Positions 47,872-59,939 are shown, counted from the first letter of the stretch. The stretch: 64,000 nucleotides of DNA from Nectonema munidae (GCA_030549495.1 JAUIRK010001039.1:310001-374000); one strand, 5' to 3'. Program-made: numbers and translations. Notes: generated by a model from the letters alone, not told the origin.

Positions 47872-50328
47872 TTAACCGTATTACGCCCCCCCCTTCACTA
47901 AAAAATTAATTGTCAAATTTTGTGACTTTTCCTAAAATCGCTAGCTGCATCTTTTGAAACCATTTTCATGGTAGTTGAATGACCCCTTCATGTCCAAAAC
48001 TGTCAATCAAAATCAAAAATTTTCAGCAAAATTTTGACATTATCTGTACTTAACCTTATAACCTAGGATCTATATTATATAATACCTTGAAAATTTATAA
48101 TTATATACAGTTTGGAACGCATAACACTTTATATATTTAATTTTTTCAATAATCATGGCTACTTTTTAGAAAATGTCAATCAAAATTTTGATTGATCAAA
48201 AATGTATCTAATAAAATATACCTTCAAATTTTACATAAAATATATGTTTTTATAGCAAATAGATCATGATAATTTCTTTTCTAAACACAGTTTTCGCATT
48301 TAGAGGTTTTACTGCTAGTGTCAACCAAATTTGCGGTTTATGTCGTAAAACTATATCCCAAAATATTCTCTCTAATTTTATATGAAATATATGTTTTTAT
48401 ACCAATTCGACCATGATAATTTTTATTCCTGAAATCAATTTTTGCATTTAGAGGTTTTAAATGTCTGAAAGTATCAATTAAATGTTCGATTTACGTCTAA
48501 TGTCTACAGAAATATTTTTGAAATTTAAATAAAATATCTGTTTTTATGCCAAATGGAAGATGCTGGTTTCATTTTTGAACTCAGGTTTGGCATTTATGAT
48601 TTTAAAATATCTGAAAGCTTTAATCAGATTTGCGGCTTACTTCTAGATCAAAACAAATAATTAAAAAAAATATGTATCTTTAATAATAGACTAAATGGAA
48701 GATCTACCATGTTCTAATGAACTAGGAAGTGGTTTAATTATATAATATTAGATGCTTCAAAAAAGATTTTGACTGAAAAAGAAGTTCCTCTTTTACAAAT
48801 GAAAAATATTTAAATCTATGGCTTATCATCTAGGATGACAATTAACATTTAGCTAAGATGATAGGAGGAAATCTGAAAATTTAGAATAGATCAGATTTAT
48901 CAAAAATGGCACAGATGCCAATATGTGAGAATTTAGTCACTATCAAGATATTTTTAATTTAAATTGAATTTGTCCATCTTTTTCCTTTTGCGTCAAAGAA
49001 ATAATTTTTTAGATCAAGAGCGTGGACAACTTTTTGTAATTGAACAATGACATCACGAATGATTCATCAGAAAAAAACCTTTGAAATGAGATTGGTTGAC
49101 AAATATTGAGGCCTGATAATAAAATACACGATACTGATTAAAGTCTAAGATCAAGAAGATTTGTTAATCAGAATGCTTTGAGAGAGGAAAAAAGTGTGTG
49201 TGTTTTTGAACACACATTGAAGAATATAAATGTCGGAATGAATAGCAAAATTACATACTGTAAATTATAATATGACGTAGAGACTACAAGCAGATGAATT
49301 TGTAGCCAAAAATGAAGGTCCTATCGAGTTACATAAGTTACTGTAGAATGAAATATTTTGAGTGAATTATCGATTTTTTGAAAGGTTTTATTGATTTCAT
49401 AAAAAATGACATCAACATTAAATTCTACACACTTGAAATGTATAAAAAACTTTTTATAAGTATAAAAATTTTAATTTTGACATGGGCTGTCATATTTAAA
49501 TTATTTTGTCAGGTTTGACTAATTTTTTATAAAAAAAAGAAATATAACCAGTAAACACAGCCTACTTGAAAATGGGTATATGTGTGTAAGATGCCATACA
49601 CGGTAAACTTCATCATCTCCTTATACTTTCTATTAAACGTAATTCTCTAATTCAAAAAACCGTGCCTGATCCTTTCTTTTTGGGATAAATCAATTTTTTG
49701 ACAGTTTTGATTAATTTTCATAAAAAAATGAATATCACCACTGAATTACGCATGCTTAAAAATGGGTATATATGTGTAAAAAACTTTATATTATTACTTA
49801 GATAAAAAGTTTCTTTTTAAGATAAACTGTTATATATAAATCAATGCTTTGATAACTTTAATTGATTTTTATAAAAAAAAAATGAATATCACAGCTGAAT
49901 TCAGCATGCTTGAAAATGGGTGTGTAAAAAGCATTATATAATTATTTGGATAAAAAGTTTCTTTTTTGAGATGAGCTGTCATATGTAAATCACTTTTTTG
50001 ACAGGTTTGATGGATTTTCATAAAAAATGAATATCACCACTGAATTCAGCATGCTTGAAAATGGGTATATATGTGTAAAAAACTTTATATAATTATTTAA
50101 ATAAAAAGTTCCTTTTTGAGATGAGCTGTCAAATATAAATCAATTTTTTGACAGGTTTGATAAAAAAATAGACATCACCACTGAATTCAACATAGTTGAA
50201 ATATATATGTAACATTAAAAATATTTATAAAAACTTATTAATATCTGAGAAAAATAGGGGGGGGGGGGGGCACTTTACGCCCCCCAGCACTTGAGTGGAC
50301 AAATTTTGCCCAGCACTAATAGGGTTAA
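47872..50328. mobile_element. TTAA-flanked, repeat-rich non-autonomous element, copy A
   Basis: Starts ttaaccgtattacgccccc and ends cagcactaatagggttaa: TTAA at both borders and short inverted ends CCSTATTA. Length 2457 bp. Inside, in order: a C-rich tract, a series of diverged tandem repeats (48200-48650) with tatatgtttttata and gaggtttta words, a unique block (48700-49400), a second tandem series of about 143-153 bp (49500-50190) with atcaccactgaattcagcat, then a 14-G tract and tttacgccccccagca. TTAA borders suggest piggyBac-type mobilisation. No coding capacity. A second, truncated copy lies at 57354-60877. Confidence 0.72.
49500..50190 (+). repeat. Tandem repeats (~145-153 bp) in TTAA element copy A
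   Basis: The word atcaccactgaattcagca or a close variant recurs near 49729, 49882, 50028 and 50171, each time after gacaggtttgat and followed by gaaaatgggtat. Spacing is slightly irregular. Confidence 0.85.
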
Positions 50329-50495
50329 TCGGTATCACCTATTTTTTATTATTATTCGCTAATTTCTTTAGTCGAACAGGTAGAGTAAAATGACTAGGTA
50401 CTATTTCTATAAATTTTAAATATGGGGAATTTCTTTGAGAAAAGCGTGTTCTTTGTTTCCTTTTTGCTTTAAAACAACAACACAAATGCTTCTTA

Positions 50496-50503
50496 GTCTA
50501 AGG
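50496..50503 (+). repeat. 8-bp target-site duplication of hAT element 1, left
   Basis: gtctaagg, identical to 55373-55380. Confidence 0.95.
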
Positions 50504-50668
50504 CAGGGGTTCCCAACCTTTTTTTTTTTGTAAACGCCCACTTTTTGGAAATAAATCTCCCATCGCCCCTTTACTTTGACATTTTTTTTAAAAAGCAACT
50601 TGATTGGTTATAAGGTTTCCCGATCTTTAAAAACCATGTGTAAATAATAAATTAGAAAAATTAAAACC

Positions 50669-51415
50669 CTACAAAAACAAAAAAAAATTTATTAAATTAT
50701 AAGTGGAATTTATTGAGCAAAACTTCAATGGCTTCCTTGAGGCTGATGATTTTATCAATTCTCTGATTTCTGGCTCCATATTTGTAAGCTTGATTCTTTG
50801 TTTGTTTTTTAAATATACAGCAGCACTGAATCCTGCTTCTACCAAGTATGTCGAAGGAAATGCGAAAAACAAAAATCTAATTTTTTCCCTAACCAGAATT
50901 TCTCATAACCTGACAAGGTAAACAAGGCTTTAGCTTCAATGTCATTTTGCAAATCTATCATTTCTTCTTGAAGTTTGCAGTTAATTTCCCTAGCATCAAA
51001 CTTAAAAGGATCAAAACATCATTCAGGAACTTGAACATTTGTTAAATCTTCAAATCTCTTTGATATTTCAGACTTTAACATACTTAAATGACTTGTGTAT
51101 ACTTTTATAGCATTCTCATTAAATTTAAAGCCCTCTTTGCATATCAAATCAAGATTCGGAAATTGGTGAAAATTATGACGCGATATACTCGAAGAAAACA
51201 TGTCCATTTTATTTATAAAAGCGACAATAACTCCTTTAGCTTTTATTAGATTTGATGATGGTCCTTGAAGTTTTAAATTGATATCATTTAACTTCGCAAA
51301 AATATCAGCCAGATATGCAATGTCACTTTTGATTAGGCTTATTTTGTCAAAAGTTTCACTGTCCTCTTTCTTGAAAAAATCCAGAATACTGTCATAAAGA
51401 TCGAAAAATCTTTGA
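50669..51415 (-). pseudogene. hAT element 1 transposase, C-terminal part
   Basis: In succession on the minus strand: LSKGNCLQRFFDLYDSILDF, DKISLIKSDIAYLADIFAKL, NKMDMFSSSISRHNFHQFPN, LQEEMIDLQNDIEAKALF and FAFPSTYLVEAGFSAAVYLK. The last is the C-terminal hAT dimerisation region, where FP.TYL.E.GFS is nearly invariant. A TGA at about 51436 stands in place of the conserved Trp of the RWLSKG motif, and there are at least two further breaks near 51010 and 50880. The family-typical DExT-less, ZBED-like end is present, so the gene was once complete. Confidence 0.85.
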
Positions 51416-51435
51416 AGACAATTACCCTTGGAAAG

Positions 51436-52335
51436 TCACCTTATTTCGGTATGCATTAAAAGGGTGGTAAAATTCTCTTCATTATCTTTGCAGAGACTTT
51501 GAAAAATTCTATCTTTGTGTGAACTCGTCTTTATTTTATTTTTTGCTTTGATTGCAATTTGCAACGATTCAGAAAGACTAGCTGGCATAAGTTTACTAGC
51601 TAGGTGTTGTCTATGAATCACACAGTGAACTGTGAGAATATCTGGGCAAATTCTCTTTAAATGCGCTAAAAATCCTCTGTATCGCCCGACCATTGATTGT
51701 GCGCCATCAGTTGCACAGGCTAAAATATTTTTTAATGGAATGTTTTTTTCAAGAAAATAACTTTCAACAGACTTAAAAATAGTTGAACCTTTTGTATCAC
51801 TCGTTAAAGACCTTGCAAATAAAAATTCTTCTGTTAATTCTGAATTGTCATTAATGAATCTTACATATGAAAGCAAAATTGATTGGCTGTTAATCATAGT
51901 AGATTCATCTACTTGTAACACAAATTCTGTACATCTTAGTTTGTCTACGTTTTTTGACATTTCATTACCGTATTATTACTCAAGGATATCATGGAAAGTA
52001 CATTTTTTTCACTTGGGCCAATCATGATATCAACAAAGTCTTTGATACAAGGTAATATCAAATTTTCTCCAATACTGTGCGCCTTACCAGACTTTGCAAT
52101 TAGGAGAGAAATTTTATAAGCATAAAGGCCTTTTTCAATGTTATTTGAGTTTCTGAAAGTTTTCATACTCATGCACTGCTTTTCATATTTTTCTTTTAAG
52201 TTTTTGAAATAAAGTTCGTTCTTATTTACTTTATCTGGGTGTACTTTCTTTAAATGGTAACTAAATCGAGATGGCTTCATTGCTTCGTTTGAAAAAGGTT
52301 TTCCACAAACTACACAAAGTGGTAGTTTTTCATTA
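51436..52335 (-). pseudogene. hAT element 1 transposase, N-terminal and catalytic part
   Basis: From 52335 the minus strand reads LCVVCGKPFSNEAMKPSRFS then YHLKKVHPDKVNK, a BED-type zinc finger (C2..H..H). Next come SLLIAKSGKAHSIGENLILP, the catalytic start VLQVDESTM (first Asp), ILACATDGAQSMVGRYRGFL (second Asp region, very typical of ZBED/SCAND3-like hAT proteins) and VHCVIHRQHLASKLMP. Two overlapping frames (52280-51945 and 51960-51436) meet at a frame break near 51950. The first residues of the protein lie beyond the LINE insertion, at 53762-53683. Confidence 0.9.
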
Positions 52336-52338
52336 GAA

Positions 52339-52348
52339 GGGCACTTGA

Positions 52349-52351
<3 letters not shown>
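52339..52351 (+). repeat. 13-bp target-site duplication of the nested LINE, left
   Basis: gggcacttgataa, repeated at 53683-53695. Both copies lie in transposase coding sequence. Confidence 0.9.
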
Positions 52352-52379
<28 letters not shown>

Positions 52380-52420
52380 AAGAAGAAGAAGAAGAAGAAG
52401 AAGAAGAAGAAGAAGAAGAA
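52351..52420 (+). repeat. (GAA)n microsatellite, ~23 units
   Basis: About 70 bp of uninterrupted AGA/GAA repeat, forming the 3' tail of the nested LINE (TTC on its coding strand). A minus-strand poly-Phe frame across it is an artefact of the repeat. Confidence 0.95.
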
Positions 52421-53682
52421 ATTTATTATATCATAAAATAATGGACAGGAAAAAAAATATATATATATATATACAACTAGATGATACGTGAACATGCAAA
52501 TCATTTTCTGCTATGGATATAGAAAAAAAAGATGCCTTATGTTTAAAATGATATATATATTTTTTTTTCTTAAGGATTGGAGAGACATCATGGACGATTT
52601 GAAAGCGTCAGCCGTTGTGTAATCACTTCCATGAGCAATCTTTTTGGTAAGAAGCGTTTGAGAATAAAAGGAAAAAAAGGCTTGTTGGAACATCTTTGGT
52701 TGGCAAGGAATAATATGAATGTATAATATCAAAAATAATAAAAAAGCGTTTGATTTATAAAACTGAATATATATATGTATAATAAAGAGGAGCGAAAGAA
52801 CATTAAAACATGATAAGTTTACATTTGCAGTTTACAAACAAAACATTTTTTATTTGTACAGGTATGATCATATTTGTTTAACAAAAACATTTGTAGTGTA
52901 TTCTTGAAATATCTCAAAGACTTTTCTATTCCGAATTTCAAAAGAAATTTATTCCAGTGTTTTATTATTCTATGTCTTAAGGAATTTTTCGTAGAGACAA
53001 GCTTAGTCCTTATTATTGGTAAACTACTAGAATTTCTAAGACAATAATTCTTAGATGCACAATTGATTGCAATCCATGGACTGAATATTTTAGGCAAAGT
53101 ATTCTAAAAGAGCTTGTATATAAAATTAGATATTTGCATATAGTATATATCTTTTAATTTCAATAAATTGTTTTGCATGAAAAAGAGAGATGTATGACTT
53201 AATGAGGGCTGATTAAATACTAACCTTATTGACTTTTTCTGAAGTGGAAACAGTTTGGTAATGTCACTGTATCCCCAATTTATAATACTGTAGTAACAGT
53301 GCGGTAAAAACAAACTTTTATATATTACCAGCTTCGAATGTGTAGGCAACTCATTTTTATACTTTTTCATAATGCCGTTTATAGAGCATAGCTTAGTTTC
53401 CAAAAAACTTATATGAGTTTTCCAATTCAAATAACGATTTATTCTCAAGCCTAGTAGATTATATTCCTCAACAATTTCAATTTTATTTTTACATTCAATT
53501 CTTTTTTTTTCTTATTTGAAAAAAACATAGCTTTTGTTTTATTACCATTTACTTGGAGAAAATTTGCTCTACACCAATCTAAAACTGGATTAATAACTTG
53601 GTCAATATAGCAACATGATGGGCTCAGTTCTGATAGAGGAACTATAGCAGTGATATCATCTGCATATAAAACTGCATATAAG
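52352..53682 (-). mobile_element. CR1/jockey-like LINE, 5' truncated, nested in hAT element 1
   Basis: A 1.33-kb minus-strand insertion with a (TTC)n 3' tail and a 13-bp duplication. At its 5' end it starts inside the RT, at LYAVLYADDITAIVPLSELS (C motif YADD intact). Then come LDWCRANFLQVNGNKTKAMF, LNWKTHISFLETKLCSI, YKSLFLPHCYYSIINWGYSD, LFPLQKKSIRLVFNQPSLSH, LRNSSSLPIIRTKLVSTKNS and the cysteine-bearing end TCTNKKCFVCKLQM at 52819. Coding stretches are 53682-53451, 53448-53104 and 53097-52819, so only two or so breaks separate them. The 3' UTR is about 400 bp and includes an AT dinucleotide tract. 5' truncation is usual for LINEs. Confidence 0.9.
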
Positions 53683-53762
53683 GGGCACTTGATAAAACCG
53701 AGTTTTAGATATTCTGAGGAATAGTGACGAAGCTTTTTATTTTCAGACATTTGTATCAACAA
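53683..53762 (-). pseudogene. hAT element 1 transposase, N-terminus cut off by the LINE
   Basis: The minus strand from about 53748 reads MSENKKLRHYSSEYLKLGFI then KCP, the usual start of ZBED-like hAT transposases (Y..EYLK.GF). It then runs, without a stop, into the RT sequence of the nested LINE, creating an apparent 103-codon frame that is a chance fusion of two unrelated elements. The same codons (IKCP) are re-found on the far side of the LINE at about 52350 because of the target-site duplication. Confidence 0.9.
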
Positions 53763-55360
53763 AAAATGAGAGATAATGAGAACAAAAAGTATCTAAAATT
53801 TTAATGAAAGTTAAATATATTAAAAAATACAGGCAAATATAATTCATAAGTTTGCTTAAGTTGCATAAAAGCTGAACTAACACCTAAGGAATTATGAAAA
53901 CTTATGAGTTTGAATGTGTTGTAATTTTTCAAAAACAGTTCTATAAGCACATAAATAATTTGTTAATAAAAGTGAATATTCTACTCCTTAAAAATTTAAC
54001 TGTTTTTATAAGTCTAATGCAAAAATACAAGAATTCTATTCTTTGAGAAACCAAAAATTTATCCAAAAATTACGTTTACGAGTTTAAATTGTTTCTTTCC
54101 ATTTGAAACTATAAATGCCAGTCTTATTAAAGCAAATTTTATAAATACGCATAATTTAGTATTGCTTTAATTTATATTTTTTACAAGTATATCGAAGCTG
54201 ATATAAATAGATAAATATTAGACTCAAGTTAAAAATCTGAAACTTAAATAAAAAAGAACTTATTTAAATTGTAAAAAGGTTTATTTATACCGGAAAAGTG
54301 TTTATTTTGACCTAAATAGAAAATGGTATATATTCACATCTTCACATATATTCAAAGATGTATACTCACGATTTTAATTACTGGTTAATATTTCACTTTT
54401 AATGCTTAGGAAAAATCATAGATCGGAAAACCTAAGTTGAATAGCTGATACTTATTTCCAATGTGAAATAAATAATCCAAAATAGCGATTCTAAATTTGT
54501 TTATTTCTTACTCAGAAAAAATGTTTGAGTTTTTTTTAAGTATGCAATATAGACTAAATTAAAATTGTTAGTAAATGAGGTCATACTAAAAACTCAAGCT
54601 ATGGGTAAGTTACATAAATAAATCCTATTAATTTCAAGAAACAAATTTTTTACTTTAGTACAAAAAAGTTTTAAATTTGGCTTTAAGTGGAAAAAAAAAT
54701 GAAACTTAATAACTAAAAGGAAGCAAAAAACACAAAGTTTATTTTTGCAAAAAAATATTTATTATTTGAGTTTTATTTATATTGTGTTGTAAAATTAAAA
54801 AATCTGTTTGTGCATTTTGATTTCTATCCTGACTATGGTACACGTAAATATTAAATCAAAACTCAATTCAAAAGTGCGACACTTTTATTTTAACTATGCT
54901 AGAAGAATAGGAAAATAAGATTAAAAAATCAAAGCAAATTACTCAAACGCAAGTAAGCTTGTATCAGTAAGTAAGTGGGTAAGAATAAAATAGATTGATG
55001 AAGATGAATAAAAGTGAACTTTAGAACAAAATGCAACTGGATGTTGGCTCACTACAAGCAATTAATGCAAAAGGTAAGAAAGAAGCAATTATCGCAATCA
55101 TAGACATAGCAGACAGGAAATGTTTCCTCTACTAACAAGTGTTTTGGTTCACGGGCATTAAGGTTAGACAGGCATTAGGGCTATTTCACTCATCATCCTC
55201 GCTTGCAGCAAATTAGACATTTTACCATGTGTTTAGTAAACGATATGCTATTATTAGCAAATTGTGGAAAACTCATAGATAGGTACAATAAATTTAATAG
55301 AATTTTTTCAACGCCCCTTAATATCAAACGCCCACCAGAAAAATTATATCGCCCCTAGGT
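53763..55360. other. Non-coding 5' part of hAT element 1
   Basis: AT-rich DNA between the transposase N-terminus and the right inverted end. No coding block recognised. It may hold a promoter or a leader intron, but nothing specific is visible. Confidence 0.5.
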
Positions 55361-55372
55361 TGGGAACCACTG

Positions 55373-55380
55373 GTCTAAGG
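55373..55380 (+). repeat. 8-bp target-site duplication of hAT element 1, right
   Basis: gtctaagg, exact match to the left copy. Confidence 0.95.
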
Positions 55381-55800
55381 CATAGCTTTTCAACGCAAGG
55401 ATCGCGATCCTAATGCATTCCCGAAACTCACCTTCACACTCTCAAAGCTGACAAATTTAACATTTTTGCTAGCGTTAAGCTCTTTTATGCCAGCATCATT
55501 TCTCTTCTCATGCAAGCGCATCTGAATCTCTTTTCATGCTTTCCTTCAAGCAACGTATTCGTATAGAAGAGGGGAGCTTGCAAAGAGGAAGAAGGTGGGT
55601 GGCATTGATAATTGCGCGTTGGTTGTGCGAATGCAGTGGAAATGGACGCTTCCCTTCATCAAAAACGCTCAGCCTTCTGTCAAGTAAATCCCGCAGGCAG
55701 AGACGATGCAAATTTGGAAGTCAGCATCGTGGAGATTAAAATGCGACACGCGTTTAGAACACACCCTTCACTCACAAAATGCTTGCTTCGATAGATGATG
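55381..55800. other. GC-richer block, possible hAT-like end, unassigned
   Basis: Starts catagcttttcaacgcaagg then atcgcgatcc, which resembles a degraded hAT terminus of the CAGTGCTTCTCAACC kind. The rest is about 45 percent GC with short overlapping frames on both strands and no family match I recognise. It was the DNA into which hAT element 1 inserted. Confidence 0.3.
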
Positions 55801-55887
55801 CGTCAGGATGCCAATTTAGATTTAAAATATCTAAATTTAGATGTTTTCAAAACTTTTTAGATATAAATTTTTGCTTCTAGATGTTAG

Positions 55888-55960
55888 TTATCAACATCAT
55901 CATCATCCATTCGCTCTAATGAGCAGGTCTTTGTCCTGGCGAGCCAAGGTCGACTGTAAA
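55888..55960 (-). mobile_element. 3' end of an RTE-like LINE, (ATG)n tail
   Basis: Plus strand: aacatcatcatcatccattc then gctctaatgagcaggtcttt. On the minus strand this is a short LINE 3' end followed by (GAT)n, a form common in RTE-like elements of arthropods. It is a different tail from the GAA tail of the LINE at 32500. Only about 70 bp remain. Confidence 0.5.
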
Positions 55961-56170
55961 TTTATTTAGATATATATTAATAATAATTTTTCCAATCTTT
56001 CTGAAAACCATCTTTTTGTGATAAATGTATTTGAATTCAAAAAATTTTAAGTTTTTTATTATAAATTTTTAAAACTGAGTTATTTAAATTTCCTTAATGG
56101 AAAATTATTGCAAATTAAAAAAAATTCTTTGAAGAAATTTTTTCAATATACTCATTATTTTCAATGTATA

Positions 56171-57353
56171 AAGTCAAGTATACTCAAGAGTTTAGAAAAG
56201 AATGGCTACAAGATTTAATGCATAATTTTCCATTAAACTGACGCATAATTTTGTCTTAAAAACTGGATAACTGCAGTTTTATCAGATGAAAACAGCGTAT
56301 TGTAGATTTTGTAGAACAGAAATAAAAGCTAAACTTCAAGACCTTAAAGCCGATGCTGAATCGAAAAAGCATCTAAAATTGTGTACTACTCCAAAGTGTA
56401 ATAAAATTTCGTCTATGTTTGCTTCTTCATCTGGTGAGAACAAAACTTCGAATTTAGAAGCTAAATTAGCTCTCTCTATATGATGTTGTCATTCTCCTGT
56501 TCAAAATTGTGATCATCTTATAGATCTTTGTAAAAATAATATTGATGACAGCAAAATTGTACATAAAATGAAAATGCATCGATCCAAATGTTCAAAAATA
56601 ATTGACAATCTTTTGTATCCATTAATTGAAGATGAGCTAATTAGGGACACAGATGACAGCAACTAAAGTTCATTGCTTGACGAATCGAATGATATTAGTG
56701 TTTTTAAACTGTTTGGAGTAACTATATATAGTTTATTTCAGTATAGTATCTTTTGAAGTTGTTTCAACATTTCTTGCTTTTGTGGAACTTGAAGAATGCA
56801 ATGCAATAACGATAATTAGCAAAATAAAGTCTTTATTGAAGAAAAAAACTTGTTGGTATAGGTACAGATAATGCCAATGTCATGACTGGAGTAAATAATG
56901 GAGTTTTTACCTTATTCTTCCTTTTTTAATTCTCTCAAAATATGTTTGTCACTCTATCCAACTTTCGGTTTCGCAATGTCTACCTAGAAATCTAGAGTTC
57001 TTGATTTCTGAAACAGACAAGTAGTTTTCACACTCTTCTGTCAGAAAATCAGAGTATTAAAAATGATATAAATCATTAAGTTTCAAAGAAAGTCCATTAA
57101 GAATACCTGGTTGCTTTAGTACAAGATGGCTTTCTATACAAAAAGCAATAGATCAAATTGTAAAACAATGGACTCAGTTGAAACTTCACTTTGACAAAGC
57201 TAGATGTTTTATTGGTGAAGTTCTTTTTGATTTGTACTCAGATGATAAGAATCTTGCTTACTTACTCTTTTCACAACCAGTCCTAGCTGAAGTGTTTCAC
57301 GTCAACTAACTTTTTCAACAAAAGTTACTATTCCGACTCAGAATTTCAAGTTA
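56171..57353 (+). pseudogene. hAT element 2 transposase, N-terminal and middle part
   Basis: The plus strand begins KYTQEFRKEWLQDLM, then in a clean 65-codon frame TAYCRFCRTEIKAKLQDLKA then ESKKHLKLC, a BED-like C2HxH zinc finger. Further on, in broken frames: KMKMHRSKCSKIIDNLLYPL, IGTDNANVMTGVNNGVF (catalytic region), YVCHSIQLSVSQCLPRNLEF, TRWLSIQKAIDQIVKQWTQL and DKARCFIGEVLFDLYSDD. The family is an arthropod/cnidarian hAT group unlike element 1. Many breaks make it clearly older. It ends abruptly at 57353, where TTAA element copy B begins; the rest is at 61250-61698. No inverted ends were found. Confidence 0.78.
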
Positions 57354-59279
57354 TTATGTTCTAATATATCATTCAAATTTTACAATGAAATATATGTGTT
57401 ATACTAAATTGGCCATGCTGGTTTCATTTCTGGACTCATTTTTTACGTTTAGGATATGAAAATACCTATGTGTTAATCAAATTTGCGGTTTACTTCTAAA
57501 AATTGTCTCCAAAAACATTCATTCAAATTTTACAATTAAATATATGTTTTTTATACCAAATCAACCATGTTAGTTTCATTTCTGAACTCATTTTTCACAT
57601 TTAGAGGTTTTAAAATATCAGTCAATGTCAGTCAAATTTGCGGTTTACTTCTAAAAGCTATCCAAAAATATTCTTATAATTTTACATGAAATATATGTTT
57701 TTATACCAAATCAACCATGCTAGTTTCATTTATGGACTCAATTTTTGCAGTTTGAATTTGAAAATACCTTAAGTATCAATCAAATTTGCGCTTAGTTCTA
57801 AAATTTGTTTCCAAAAATATTGATTCAAATTTTACATGAAATTTTTATACCAATTCGACCATGATAATTTTTATTTCTGAAATCATTTTTTGCATTTAGA
57901 GGTTTTAAATGTCTGAAAGTATCAATCAAATGTTCGATTTACGTCTAATGTCTACAGAAATATTTTTGAAATTTAAATAAAATATCTGTTTTTATGCCAA
58001 ATGGAAGATGCTGGTTTCATTTTTGGACTTAGGTTAGGCATTTATGGGTCTTCAAAAAAATAAAATATCTGTTTTATACCAAATCGACCATGCTTATTTT
58101 ATTTCTGTACTGGGTTTTGGATAATACGGTTAAAAAATATCTCGAAGTGGCAATTGAATTAGTAATGTATGCCTGAAAATCAGTTCTGTAAAAAATTTTC
58201 AAAAAATGGTTGCATATTAGGTATATAGTAAAAATATACTTTTTTTTTTTTGTATATTTTGGCTTTTAATACTTTCTACAATCATCTTGAGTATAAAATA
58301 TTTATTAAAAAAAAACAAAACGTATTATAAAATCTTTCGAAAATTTGTTAAGAAGAGAAGAAACCAAGTTGAAAACTAATTGAAAAGAGAACATGTGATC
58401 AAAACAAATAATTAAAAAAAATATGTATCCTGACTAAATGGAAGATCTACCATGTTCTAATGAACTAGGAAGTGGTTTAATTATATAATATTAGATACTT
58501 CAAAAAAGATTTTGACTGTGAAAAAGAAGTTCCTCTTTTACAAATGAAAAATATTTAAATCTATAGCTTATCATCTAGGATTACAATTAACATTTAGCTA
58601 AGATGGGTAGGAAATCTGAAAATTTAGAATAGGTCAGATTTATCAATGATGTGAGAATTTAGTCACTATCAAGATATTTTTAATTTAAATTGAATTTGTC
58701 CATCTTTTTCCTTTTGCGTCAAAGAGATAATTTTTTAGATGAAGAACGTGGACAACGTTTTGTAATTGAACAATGAACATCACGAATGATTCATCAGAAA
58801 AAAATGAGATTGGTTGACAAATATTCAGGCCTGATAATAAAATACACGATACTGATAAAAAAAAGTCTAAGATCATCAAGAAGATTCTTTAATCGGAATG
58901 CTTTGAGAGAGGAAAAAAGTAATTTTATCATTATAAAAAAATTTTCGAACACACATTGAAGAATATAAATTTCTAATGAAAAAGAGCTACCAAGAAAGGA
59001 TCATCATAGAATGAATAGCAAAATTACGTACTGTAAATTATAATATGACGTAAAGACTACGAGCCGATAACGAATTTGTAGCCAAAAAGATGGAGGTCCT
59101 ATCGAGTTACATAAGTTACTGTAGAATGAAATATTTTAAGTGAATTAAACACCTAAAGTTGGTTTATTAAATAAATTACGAAAATAATTACCAGAGAAAA
59201 CTGCAAGTAGAAGTTATTTTTATGTTTATATATTTGACATTGATTTACAGGTTTAATCGATTTTTTGACAGGTTTTATT

Positions 59280-59939
59280 GATTTCATAAAAAAATGAATA
59301 TCACCACTGAATTCAGCATATTTGAAAATGGGTATACATGTATAAACAACTTTATATAATTATTTAGATAAAAAGTTCCTTTTTGAGATGAGCTGTCACA
59401 TTTAGATCAATTTTTTGACAGGTTTGATTGATTTTAATAAAAAATGAATATCACCACTGAATTCAGCATATTTGAAAATGGGTATACATGTGTAAAAAAC
59501 TTTATATACTTATTTAGATAAAAAGTTCCTTTTTAGGATGAGCTGTCACATTTAGATCAATTTTTTGACAGGTTTGATTGATTTTAATAAAAAATGAATA
59601 TCACCACTGAATTCAGCATATTTGAAAATGGGTATACATGTGTAAAAAACTTTATATATTTATTTAGATAAAAAGTTCCTTTTTGAGATGAGCTGTCACA
59701 TTTAGATCAATTTTTTGTCAGGTTTGATTGATTTTAATAAAAAATGAATATCACCACTGAATTCAGCATATTTGAAAATGGCTATACATGTGTAAAAAAC
59801 TTTATATAATTATTTAGATAAAAAGTTCCTTTTTGAGATGAGCTGTCATATGTAAATCACTTTTTTGACAGGTTTGATTGATTTTAATAAAAAATGAATA
59901 TCAGCACTGAATTCAGCATATTTGAAAATGGGTATACAT
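59280..59939 (+). repeat. Exact 150-bp tandem repeats in TTAA element copy B
   Basis: The word gaatatcaccactgaattc, or with one change, recurs at about 59295, 59445, 59595, 59745 and 59895, a regular 150-bp period. A further unit continues after the MITE (60609-60720). Units here are more regular than in copy A. Confidence 0.93.

Larger units (their letters stand above)
50504..55372 (-). mobile_element. hAT transposon (ZBED/SCAND3-like), nearly complete, split by a LINE
   Basis: The ends are caggggttcccaacct and, on the other strand, cagtggttcccaacct: 16-bp inverted repeats with one mismatch. The flanking 8-bp duplication gtctaagg is perfect. The 4.87-kb span includes about 1.34 kb of later LINE insertion (52352-53682 plus duplicated target). 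The transposase is on the minus strand, from about 53748 to 50700. The 1.6 kb between the transposase start and the right end is AT-rich with no coding signal. Perfect duplication and readable coding sequence indicate a moderately young element. Confidence 0.95.

Noticed and set aside
52310-52504. Poly-phenylalanine protein
   Set aside because: It is the minus-strand translation of a pure GAA microsatellite forming a LINE tail.
53451-53762. 103-codon single protein
   Set aside because: It is a chance fusion: a hAT transposase N-terminus running into the RT of a nested LINE, with the join at the LINE's target-site duplication.
55508-55794. Overlapping frames on both strands of a GC-richer block
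   Set aside because: Three short frames overlap on both strands with no domain, so none can be preferred.
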